Shown in pieces: positions 1 to 4,788 of a stretch of DNA of 5,734 bases; position 1 is the stretch's first letter; every line of letters starts with the position of its first letter. The DNA comes from Christensenella sp. UBA7584 (GTDB taxonomy: Bacteria > Bacillota > Clostridia > Christensenellales > UBA1242): NCBI GenBank assembly GCA_002477805.1, contig DLKQ01000004.1:1-5734 (forward strand), written 5' to 3'. The notes beneath the pieces were generated by a model, which was not told where the DNA came from, made no database searches, and saw nothing but the letters and a program-made list of their open reading frames with translations. The position numbers and the translations under genes are program-made.

Positions 1-117
1 GTTGTTTCACAGGTTAGAGAACTAAATGACATTGAACAAAAATCCATTGATTCACTTTCGGCGCAGGTTAAGGCTATCGCTAAAAACTTACAAGAAAACT
101 ATGAGAACGAGGAATAA
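1..117 (+). CDS. C-terminal end of an unidentified protein (partial)
   Basis: An open frame runs from the first base of the window to a TAA at 115-117, giving the last 38 residues of a protein whose start lies outside. The fragment is hydrophilic and probably helical, with many Glu, Gln and Lys residues and heptad-like spacing of Val, Leu and Ile (for example VVSQVRELNDIEQ). This would suit a coiled-coil tail. It ends 26 bases before the primase-helicase start and is probably in the same early operon. No family can be assigned from so short a piece. That it is coding is inferred from the frame, its position and the same-strand neighbour. Confidence 0.55.
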   Translation, partial: VVSQVRELNDIEQKSIDSLSAQVKAIAKNLQENYENEE

Positions 118-143
118 CACTCGACTAGAATAAGGAGAGATCA

Positions 144-2111
144 ATGGCAGATATTTTTGAAGAAATAAATTCACTAGTTAATGTGAAGCAACTTATTGAG
201 TATTATTACCAACCACTCAAAAGGGATAAAGTTATTTGCCCATTTCATAACGAAAAGACTGGTTCTTTAAGCGTAAATGAAAAAGACAATATGTGGAAAT
301 GCTTTGGCTGTGGGGCTGGTGGCGATGGCATCAGTTTCGTGGCCAAGTACAAAAACATAAGTCAAATTGATGCCGCAAAACTTATTGCAAGTGATTTCAA
401 TTTACAAGTTGACTTTGGAAAAGAAGAAAAAGATCCAAGCAAACTAGAAATACGAAGATACATTCTAAAATGCCAAAAAAACTTGGAAAAAACAGATTAT
501 TTGCAAAACAGGGGATTGTCTCTGGAAACCTTGCGTTTCTTCGGTGTTGGATATGACACAAAGAAAAAATGTGTCGTGATTCCATACAATCGAAGTTATA
601 CGTACTACCAAACAAGGCGAGTAGATAGAAAAGAATTCTATAAGCCAGAAAAAGATAAAGCAGGACCAGAGCCAATTTGGAACGACACAGCATTGTATAA
701 GAAAGATACTAGACCAATATTTGTGGTTGAAAGTCCAATCTGTGCAATGAGCATTATGCAATACAGTGGCGTTGCAATATCAATTTGTGGGAAAGAAAAC
801 AAGAATAAACTAGTTGAATTTTGCAAAAAGATTAAGCCCAAAGCACCATTGATTCTATGCCTGGACAACGATGCGCCTGGACAGCAAGCAAATGAAGAAT
901 TATATCAAATGCTTAAAGAAGTTGATGTCAAGTGCGTAAAGTTCAATGTTGCTGGCAACTACAAAGATCCAAACGAACTATTGCAGAAAGATCCAGCAAA
1001 ACTATGCGAACGAATCTATCAAGGCAACTTACAAGCAAAAAGAGTTGCTCGTGGTAGCGATGACCTAATCACAGCAGAAGATTTGTATAGCATTGAACTA
1101 GAAGATTTGAAATGGATAGTCAAAGGACTTATTCCAGAAGGACTATCAATCCTAGTTGCCGCAAGTAAGATAGGTAAGTCTTGGTTGATGATGCAACTTT
1201 GCAATGCAATAGTAGAAAGACTTTCATTCTTAAACAAACCTACAACGCACAGTGGAGTGCTGTATTTCTCACTAGAAGATAGTGATCGTAGATTGAAAAG
1301 AAGAATGAATGTAGTTTGGAAAAACAAAAAGCCTTCACCTGGGGTTTACTTCAAAACTGAGTGCAAAACCTTAGATACAGGTTTCATAGATCAGCTGACA
1401 CGAATAGTTAAAGCACACAAAGACATTAAAGTTATAATCTTTGATACTTTCCAAAAAATTCGTGGAACAGCAATGAAAAATGAAAGTGCCTATGCCTATG
1501 ATTATAGGGAAATGGGCATTCTCAAACAATTTGCAGATAGATATGGAATCAGCATAATTTTGGTTCATCACACTAGAAAAATGTTAGACCAAGATGATGT
1601 TTTCAATATGACAAGTGGTAGTACAGCAATAATCGGTGCATCAGACACAGCATTGCTTATCTACAAGAAAAAGCGTGGCGATGAATTCGCAACACTAAAT
1701 CTCACAGGTCGTGATGTTATAGAACAGGAAATTGTGATAAATCGTAGCCAAGAACAAGGCATTTGGAGTGTAGTTGGTTCACCTGAAGAACAGGAAGCCA
1801 AGCACAAAGAAGAAGCGTTCAACAAAAATCCTATTGCTATGACATTACTAAAACTATATGAAAAGAACCCAACAACAGGGTGGGAAGGCTCTGTGAGACA
1901 ACTTGCCAATGCTTATTGTGATTTGACAGGGGAAGCTTTGCCAGACACGGAAGCAAATATAGGCAAAACATTAAACGACTACGACTTTTGCCAACGAATT
2001 TACAAGGCAACCAAGTGGGAACATTCAACAAGGCGAAGAAGTAACTGCACTTTGCACACTTTTAAGCCAAGACAAGTGACATTTTTTGACCGATATGCAC
2101 CAAAAGACTGA
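144..2111 (+). CDS. Phage primase-helicase: CHC2 zinc finger, TOPRIM, RepA-like ATPase
   Basis: This 655-residue replication protein should make RNA primers and unwind DNA at the phage fork. Residues 32-56 form a CHC2 zinc finger (C32, H35, C53, C56) as in DnaG primases. Residues about 100-190 resemble the DnaG-like segment before TOPRIM. The TOPRIM domain follows, with E196 in VVES and the acidic pair D241/D243 in LCLDNDAPG. From about 328 there is a RecA/RepA-like (AAA_25) ATPase. It has a Walker A at 339-346 (AASKIGKS, with Ala in place of the first Gly), an acidic SLED at 376-379, a Walker B ending at D434 (KVIIFD) and LVHHTRK at 473-479. Residues about 575-640 look like a winged-helix DNA-binding end. 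AAGGAG at 132-137 fixes the ATG at 144. The iteron-like array directly downstream suggests this protein acts there. The domains are clear; origin binding is inferred. Confidence 0.92.
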   Translation: MADIFEEINSLVNVKQLIEYYYQPLKRDKVICPFHNEKTGSLSVNEKDNMWKCFGCGAGGDGISFVAKYKNISQIDAAKLIASDFNLQVDFGKEEKDPSKLEIRRYILKCQKNLEKTDYLQNRGLSLETLRFFGVGYDTKKKCVVIPYNRSYTYYQTRRVDRKEFYKPEKDKAGPEPIWNDTALYKKDTRPIFVVESPICAMSIMQYSGVAISICGKENKNKLVEFCKKIKPKAPLILCLDNDAPGQQANEELYQMLKEVDVKCVKFNVAGNYKDPNELLQKDPAKLCERIYQGNLQAKRVARGSDDLITAEDLYSIELEDLKWIVKGLIPEGLSILVAASKIGKSWLMMQLCNAIVERLSFLNKPTTHSGVLYFSLEDSDRRLKRRMNVVWKNKKPSPGVYFKTECKTLDTGFIDQLTRIVKAHKDIKVIIFDTFQKIRGTAMKNESAYAYDYREMGILKQFADRYGISIILVHHTRKMLDQDDVFNMTSGSTAIIGASDTALLIYKKKRGDEFATLNLTGRDVIEQEIVINRSQEQGIWSVVGSPEEQEAKHKEEAFNKNPIAMTLLKLYEKNPTTGWEGSVRQLANAYCDLTGEALPDTEANIGKTLNDYDFCQRIYKATKWEHSTRRRSNCTLHTFKPRQVTFFDRYAPKD

Positions 2112-2130
2112 AATAGTATATAAAAAGCCC

Positions 2131-2157
2131 TTACACTCCTTACACTGCTTACACTAA
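2131..2157 (+). repeat. Iteron cluster 1: three TTACACT units, 9-base period
   Basis: TTACACT begins at 2131, 2140 and 2149, giving three tandem 9-base units (TTACACTCC, TTACACTGC, TTACACTAA). The last unit runs into a small hairpin, CACTA (2152-2156), loop AAAG, TAGTG (2161-2165). The cluster starts about 20 bases after the stop codon of the primase-helicase. Confidence 0.9.
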
Positions 2158-2199
2158 AAGTAGTGAATAGTCCGAAAAATAAAGGCTTTTAACATAAAT

Positions 2200-2208
2200 C
2201 TATCCACA
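2200..2208 (+). promoter_or_regulatory. DnaA-box-like site
   Basis: CTATCCACA matches the bacterial DnaA box consensus TTATCCACA at 8 of 9 positions. It lies between iteron clusters 1 and 2, where a host DnaA site would be expected in an iteron origin. A single near-match could be chance in AT-rich DNA: a similar TATCCACA occurs on the minus strand inside the HNH gene near 3531-3539. The call therefore rests mostly on context. Confidence 0.4.
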
Positions 2209-2216
2209 AATTGTCC

Positions 2217-2255
2217 TTACACTTTCCTTACACTTACTTACACTCTCCTTACACT
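2217..2255 (+). repeat. Iteron cluster 2: four TTACACT units, 10-11-base period
   Basis: TTACACT begins at 2217, 2228, 2238 and 2249, at spacings of 11, 10 and 11. Unlike clusters 1 and 3 (9-base period), this spacing is close to one helical turn, so a protein bound to each copy would sit on the same face of the DNA. The spacer bases vary while the seven-base core is exact in all four. Confidence 0.9.
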
Positions 2256-2318
2256 AAAACCAGGTAAAACACAAAAGTATCCCTACGATTTTGATATTTT
2301 CTTACATTTCCTAGTAAA

Positions 2319-2345
2319 AGTGTAAGGAGTGTAGGCAGTGTAGGT
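2319..2345 (-). repeat. Iteron cluster 3: three inverted units, 9-base period
   Basis: AGTGTA, the reverse complement of TACACT, begins at 2319, 2328 and 2337. The units are AGTGTAAGG, AGTGTAGGC and AGTGTAGGT, so the 9-base period of cluster 1 recurs in the opposite orientation. The cluster ends about 17 bases before the VRR-NUC start and just upstream of its ribosome binding site. It could therefore also affect expression of that gene. Confidence 0.88.
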
Positions 2346-2362
2346 GTTTTATAGGAGAATTT

Positions 2363-2644
2363 ATGAAAGAGCAAACCATTGTAGATAAAATTAAGGCTTA
2401 TCTAAAAACAATACCGAACCTGTTCTTTTGGAAAGAACATGGTGGACAATACGGAACAGCAGGAATTCCAGACATAATTGTCTGCTATAAAGGAAAATTT
2501 ATAGCATTTGAATGCAAACTGCCAGGAAGAAAACCGACACTTTTGCAAGCAATTACACTAAGAAAAATTATGCTAGCAGGTGGAATTGCTGTTGTTGTAA
2601 CCAGCCTTGACCAGGCTAAGGAAATTATAGAATCAATCAAATAA
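2363..2644 (+). CDS. VRR-NUC domain nuclease
   Basis: This 93-residue protein is a minimal VRR-NUC (virus-type replication-repair nuclease), a PD-(D/E)XK-fold enzyme common in phage replication modules. The expected pattern is visible: an N-terminal acidic residue (E3 in MKEQ), GIPDII with D37, the core FECK with E50 and K52, and a following Gln (Q62). The length is typical of phage stand-alone VRR-NUC proteins, which are little more than the domain. Family knowledge suggests structure-specific DNA cleavage, perhaps of replication or recombination intermediates; the substrate here is unknown. AGGAGA at 2353-2358 supports the ATG at 2363. It sits directly after the candidate origin and 11 bases before the next gene, so it is likely the first gene of a new translational unit. 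Confidence 0.88.
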   Translation: MKEQTIVDKIKAYLKTIPNLFFWKEHGGQYGTAGIPDIIVCYKGKFIAFECKLPGRKPTLLQAITLRKIMLAGGIAVVVTSLDQAKEIIESIK

Positions 2645-2655
2645 AGGAGAAATGG

Positions 2656-3108
2656 ATGGACTTATTGCTACACAAAGTCAATCTAACAGATGAGGTCAAG
2701 TTTGATTATGAGACATCAATAAGTCCAAACTTTGACCTTATATCAAAAGAGATTAAAAACGAACTAGAATTTTATATTCAGCAACACACGAAAATCTGGC
2801 ATAAACGCTATATGCGATTGACCTACTATGATGAACAGTCCGACTCTATGCTTATGTTTTTCATAAGAGAATATAAACAATTTCTATCAATGAAAACTTG
2901 GAATGTAGTTGGTGTTTGTTTAGCAGAAGATTGGAACGAAGAATTAGAAGAGTGTGGACAAATAAAGTCTTGGCTTGACACCACTTTAACACCAAAAGAG
3001 GATGAACTAGATTGGGTGGAAGTGTTAAGGTTAAGGCAAGAACAAGAAGAAAGAGAGCGAAAATTAGATGAAAAGGAGCAAGAGAAGTATGACCGATTAT
3101 TCAGTTAA
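2656..3108 (+). CDS. Phage protein of unknown function with charged coiled-coil tail
   Basis: I do not recognise this 150-residue protein. AAAGGAGA at 2643-2650, overlapping the VRR-NUC stop codon, places the start at 2656. A nearby ATG at 2652 is in another frame. The body has aromatic and hydrophobic patches (for example MLMFFIREYKQFL at 65-77) but no signal peptide, no convincing membrane segment and no metal-binding cluster. Residues about 123-147 are strongly charged and heptad-like (LRLRQEQEERERKLDEKEQEK), which predicts a coiled coil and perhaps oligomerisation. It overlaps the sigma-like gene by 20 bases, so the two are probably translationally coupled. Its place between a nuclease and a regulator suggests an early or middle phage role, but no function can be assigned. 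Confidence 0.8.
   Translation: MDLLLHKVNLTDEVKFDYETSISPNFDLISKEIKNELEFYIQQHTKIWHKRYMRLTYYDEQSDSMLMFFIREYKQFLSMKTWNVVGVCLAEDWNEELEECGQIKSWLDTTLTPKEDELDWVEVLRLRQEQEERERKLDEKEQEKYDRLFS
3071..3078 (+). promoter_or_regulatory. Ribosome binding site deciding the start at 3089
   Basis: AAAAGGAG lies 10 bases upstream of ATG 3089 and inside the end of the preceding gene. The alternative in-frame ATG at 3068 lies upstream of this site and has no purine-rich sequence of its own. The shorter product starting MTDYSVNELL is therefore preferred. Confidence 0.65.
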
Positions 3109-3400
3109 TGAACTACTAAACAATTACCATTTGAATAAAAGCAAATTGAAATTGATTGGATATAAAGATAATAAAAACAACGAAAATTTACTAGAATTAA
3201 AAGAAGAAATGGATATGCTGGACTACTGCATCAACATACTGCCAGAAGAAGAAAAGACAATTATAACCCACCATTACATTAAAAGAATGTCCCTAAGGCA
3301 GTTGAGTAAAGTGCTTATAATGGCACGAACAACTATCACAAGAAAGTTAAAAAATGCAGAAAATTTGCTTGAAAAGTTGTTAAAATCTGCAAAAAACTGA
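3089..3400 (+). CDS. Sigma-70 region 4-like / ArpU-RinA-type phage transcription regulator
   Basis: This 103-residue protein is probably a DNA-binding activator of phage transcription. The N-terminal half (about 1-50) is charged and helical. Residues 51-96 read as a sigma-70 region 4-type fold: LPEEEKTIITHHYIKRMS followed by a helix-turn-helix (LRQLSKVLIMARTTITRKLKNAENLL). Small proteins of this shape, placed just before the packaging genes, are known from the RinA/ArpU group of late transcriptional regulators and from DUF1492-like proteins. I cannot tell which subfamily applies, and I see no sigma region 2, so it is not a full sigma factor. The start at 3089 is chosen over 3068 because of the AAAAGGAG site. 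The gene overlaps its upstream neighbour by 20 bases and is followed by a candidate target promoter before the HNH gene. Confidence 0.72.
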   Translation: MTDYSVNELLNNYHLNKSKLKLIGYKDNKNNENLLELKEEMDMLDYCINILPEEEKTIITHHYIKRMSLRQLSKVLIMARTTITRKLKNAENLLEKLLKSAKN

Positions 3401-3438
3401 AAAAAAGGTTAAATTTGGGACAGTTTGATGCCGAAAAA

Positions 3439-3475
3439 GTTAAAAACCATACCAAAAATGGGGTAATAATATAAA
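3439..3475 (+). promoter_or_regulatory. Candidate activator-dependent promoter for the packaging operon
   Basis: The 107-base gap after the regulator gene contains a -10-like sequence, TAATAT at 3467-3472 (or the overlapping TATAAA at 3470-3475). There is no recognisable TTGACA at the matching -35 position. In its place lie small overlapping dyads: CCAT (3447-3450) with ATGG (3458-3461), and TACC (3450-3453) with GGTA (3462-3465). A -10 box with a dyad instead of a -35 box is what an activator-dependent phage promoter can look like. The promoter would drive HNH and the genes behind it. The function is inferred from position and motifs only. Confidence 0.4.
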
Positions 3476-3507
3476 GTGAAGGCACAAGAAAAAAGGAGCG
3501 AGCGCAA

Positions 3508-3894
3508 ATGCCACACAAACCAAAACACCCTTGTGGATATCCAGGTTGTCCGAATCTAACAAATGACAGGTTCTGTGATGTTCATAAGAAAAAGGTTGAT
3601 TCAACCTACAACAAATACGAAAGAGATAATTTTAGTAGAACATTCTACAATTCACCTAGATGGCGTGAGTTAAGAAAAAGAAAACTAACAATCTCTCCAT
3701 TATGTGAAGAATGCAAAAAGAATGGAACTTTCGTGAAAGCAACTATGGTTGATCATATCACACCAATAAAGCAAGGTGGAGAAGCATTTGATATTAACAA
3801 TTTGCAGTCCTTATGTTGGTCGTGCCATAGCAGAAAATCAGTCCAAGAAGGTAGTCGTTTTGGAAGAAAAAATAGTCAAAAAACTTGCGATTAA
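3508..3894 (+). CDS. Phage HNH endonuclease of the packaging module
   Basis: This 128-residue HNH nuclease belongs to the type encoded beside terminase genes in cos phages. The N-terminus has an extra probable zinc site (C9, C14, C23, H26), followed by the frequent FYNSPRWRELRKRKL segment (46-60). The HNH core has structural zinc cysteines C66/C69 and C103/C106. The catalytic pattern is D82-H83 in VDH, N98 in DINNLQ and H107 in SCH. All key residues are present and the length is usual for the family. Established work on HK97 and staphylococcal cos phages shows that such HNH proteins cooperate with terminase in cutting and packaging DNA. Here two small genes and a GC-rich island separate it from the terminase small subunit. 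AAAAGGAG at 3491-3498 supports the ATG at 3508. The short gap behind it (3895-3951) shows nothing beyond the next ribosome binding site. Confidence 0.9.
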   Translation: MPHKPKHPCGYPGCPNLTNDRFCDVHKKKVDSTYNKYERDNFSRTFYNSPRWRELRKRKLTISPLCEECKKNGTFVKATMVDHITPIKQGGEAFDINNLQSLCWSCHSRKSVQEGSRFGRKNSQKTCD

Positions 3895-3935
3895 GTCTGG
3901 ACTTTTATAGTTGTTTGCGGAATGGTTTGTGTTGT

Positions 3936-3944
3936 AAAAAAGGA
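3936..3944 (+). promoter_or_regulatory. Ribosome binding site deciding the start at 3952
   Basis: The sequence AAAAAAGGA at 3936-3944, continuing GAAAAT, lies 7 to 8 bases upstream of ATG 3952. The longer in-frame start at 3922 has no such site and would translate through the Shine-Dalgarno region itself, so METLEEKL is the likely N-terminus. Confidence 0.75.
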
Positions 3945-3951
3945 GAAAATA

Positions 3952-4332
3952 ATGGAGACATTAGAAGAAAAATTGAAACAATTCAAACGTACAAAAGCAG
4001 TTGGAGATGGCTATCCAAGAGGTTATAAATCACACATAAATGCTTTTATGGAAGGCTTCAATAGTGGAAGATTTAACTCATACAAAGATGAGTATTTCGT
4101 AGAAACTAGACAATATGCAAATGAACAACTAGCAGAATACAATAAAAAGATTAAAGAGAATTGGAAAGAAGCTAGATGCCAAGTGGTTGCTAGAATATTA
4201 CAAATAGAAGAAAAAGAAAGACTAAACAAACTACTATATGGTAATTCATTGAACAACCAAAAAGAAGAAGCACTAAAAAGAGTTTTAGAGTTCGTGTGCG
4301 AAAGCTTACCAGTATTAAAGGAAGGCGAATAA
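3952..4332 (+). CDS. Small helical protein of unknown function
   Basis: I do not recognise this 126-residue protein. It is rich in Lys, Glu and Asn and is predicted by eye to be almost wholly helical. Residues 1-15 are amphipathic (METLEEKLKQFKRTK). A Gly/Tyr-rich turn at 18-25 (GDGYPRGY) and FMEGFNSGRFNSY (32-44) follow, and then long charged helices run to the end. There is no signal peptide, membrane segment or obvious metal site; its two cysteines are isolated. It lies between the HNH nuclease and the candidate cos region, one base before the next small gene, with which it surely forms a translational pair. That position hints at an accessory or packaging-linked role, but it may equally be a cargo gene. 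Confidence 0.75.
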   Translation: METLEEKLKQFKRTKAVGDGYPRGYKSHINAFMEGFNSGRFNSYKDEYFVETRQYANEQLAEYNKKIKENWKEARCQVVARILQIEEKERLNKLLYGNSLNNQKEEALKRVLEFVCESLPVLKEGE

Positions 4333-4333
4333 T

Positions 4334-4564
4334 ATGAAACAACAATTCAACCTTAAAGAATACACAAAGAAAGACATAGAAGATGCAATAGAAACAATTC
4401 AAGATGGTATGAGATTCAATTGCGAACAAATGAAATCAAATATGAACAAACCAAACTTCAGCGAGTTAAATGTGGACTTGTATATGCGAAACCTAAAACT
4501 AGAAAAGGACTTGAACAAATTCCAAAGAGAGAAAGCTAGAAGAATAAGACACAGCAATTGGTAG
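4334..4564 (+). CDS. Very small charged protein of unknown function
   Basis: This 76-residue ORF starts one base after the previous stop codon and has an AAAGGAAGG ribosome binding site at about 4316-4324 inside the preceding gene. The product is highly charged and helical, with a basic end (KFQREKARRIRHSNW, about 62-76) that could bind nucleic acid. No family is recognised. The strict spacing to the upstream gene and the good ribosome binding site support it as real despite its size. Its stop codon directly borders the GC-rich island, so its final codons may be constrained by that element. Confidence 0.68.
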   Translation: MKQQFNLKEYTKKDIEDAIETIQDGMRFNCEQMKSNMNKPNFSELNVDLYMRNLKLEKDLNKFQREKARRIRHSNW

Positions 4565-4640
4565 GCCCAGGGGCGGTCAAATCTCTACGACTTTCAACTT
4601 GCAAAGCGGGCAGGCAGTCGCACGCAAATTTTCGCAAAAT
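4565..4640. other. GC-rich structured island, candidate cos site
   Basis: Directly after a stop codon the composition switches from AT-rich to GC-rich: 37 of the 61 bases at 4565-4625 are G or C by hand count. It then returns abruptly to almost pure A/T with scattered C. The island starts GCCCAGGGGCGGTC. It contains an imperfect hairpin, TTGC (4599-4602) with GCAA (4624-4627) and GCGG (4606-4609) with TCGC (4618-4621). A second small dyad follows, ATTTT (4628-4632) with AAAAT (4636-4640). It lies between an HNH endonuclease and a P27-type terminase small subunit. In cos phages the cohesive-end site is commonly found in that interval, often as a GC-rich conserved block. The composition and dyads are seen; cos function is inferred. 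A structured RNA is the main alternative. Confidence 0.55.
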
Positions 4641-4674
4641 CAAAAATCAAAAAAATAATCAAAATATTCAATAT

Positions 4675-4712
4675 AAAAACACAGCAGAACCCTTGAAATT
4701 GCTGTGTTTTTT
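4675..4712 (+). terminator. Intrinsic (Rho-independent) terminator
   Basis: AAAAACACAGCA (4675-4686) pairs perfectly with TGCTGTGTTTTT (4700-4711), giving a 12-base stem around a 13-base loop. The T-run at 4707-4712 completes a typical intrinsic terminator. The A-run on the 5' side means the minus strand could also terminate here. It separates the HNH and small-gene transcript from the terminase gene. The terminase genes therefore need read-through, anti-termination or their own promoter. Confidence 0.8.
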
Positions 4713-4736
4713 GCTGTTTTGATTTCTACTGAAAAA

Positions 4737-4780
4737 ATCAAAATAAAATCAAAAAATAATCAAAAATAAATCAAAAAAGG
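4737..4780 (+). repeat. Four ATCAAAA repeats at exact 11-base spacing upstream of terS
   Basis: ATCAAAA begins at 4737, 4748, 4759 and 4770, an exact 11-base period that ends in the terminase ribosome binding site. Three more copies lie before the terminator (4639, 4646 and 4658, irregularly spaced) and one inverted copy lies just after it (TTTTGAT, 4717-4723). Short A-tracts repeated once per helical turn are expected to bend DNA. The array could be a TerS binding site next to cos, or a curvature element. The low complexity of the AT-rich flanks warrants some caution. Confidence 0.7.
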
Positions 4781-4788
4781 AGAAAAAT

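Larger units (their letters stand above)
2112..2362. other. Candidate iteron-type phage replication origin
   Basis: This gap between the primase-helicase and VRR-NUC genes contains no credible ORF but is highly organised. It carries ten TACACT cores: three direct at 2131-2155, four direct at 2217-2255 and three inverted at 2319-2342. A DnaA-box-like CTATCCACA lies at 2200-2208, and an AT-rich stretch covers about 2256-2318. A 7-base inverted pair, AAAAGCC (2123-2129) and GGCTTTT (2184-2190), encloses the first cluster. Iterons, a DnaA box and AT-rich DNA beside an initiator or helicase gene are the usual makeup of a theta-type origin. The repeats are seen directly; origin function is inferred. 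The alternative is an operator array controlling VRR-NUC and the genes behind it. Confidence 0.65.

Noticed and set aside
2291..2319. Sigma-70 promoter from TTGATA before VRR-NUC
   Set aside because: No acceptable -10 hexamer lies 16-18 bases downstream; the best candidates (GTAAAA, TAGTAA) are poor or badly spaced.
2131..2342. TTACACT repeats as a CRISPR array
   Set aside because: Units are only 6-7 bases at 9-11-base spacing, there are no unique spacers of about 30 bases, and no cas genes are present.
3068..3088. Upstream ATG of the sigma-like gene
   Set aside because: It has no ribosome binding site of its own and would include the Shine-Dalgarno sequence that serves ATG 3089.
3531..3540. 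DnaA-box-like TATCCACA on the minus strand
   Set aside because: It is inside the conserved zinc-finger coding region of the HNH gene with no other origin-like features, so it is likely chance.
3922..3951. Upstream ATG of the 126-residue protein
   Set aside because: It has no ribosome binding site, while a strong one lies just before ATG 3952, inside the added segment.
4565..4640. tRNA, or HEARO-type RNA linked to an HNH protein
   Set aside because: There is no cloverleaf and no T-arm GTTCRA motif. The HNH protein here is a short packaging-type nuclease, not an IscB/IsrB protein, and it lies more than 600 bases away.
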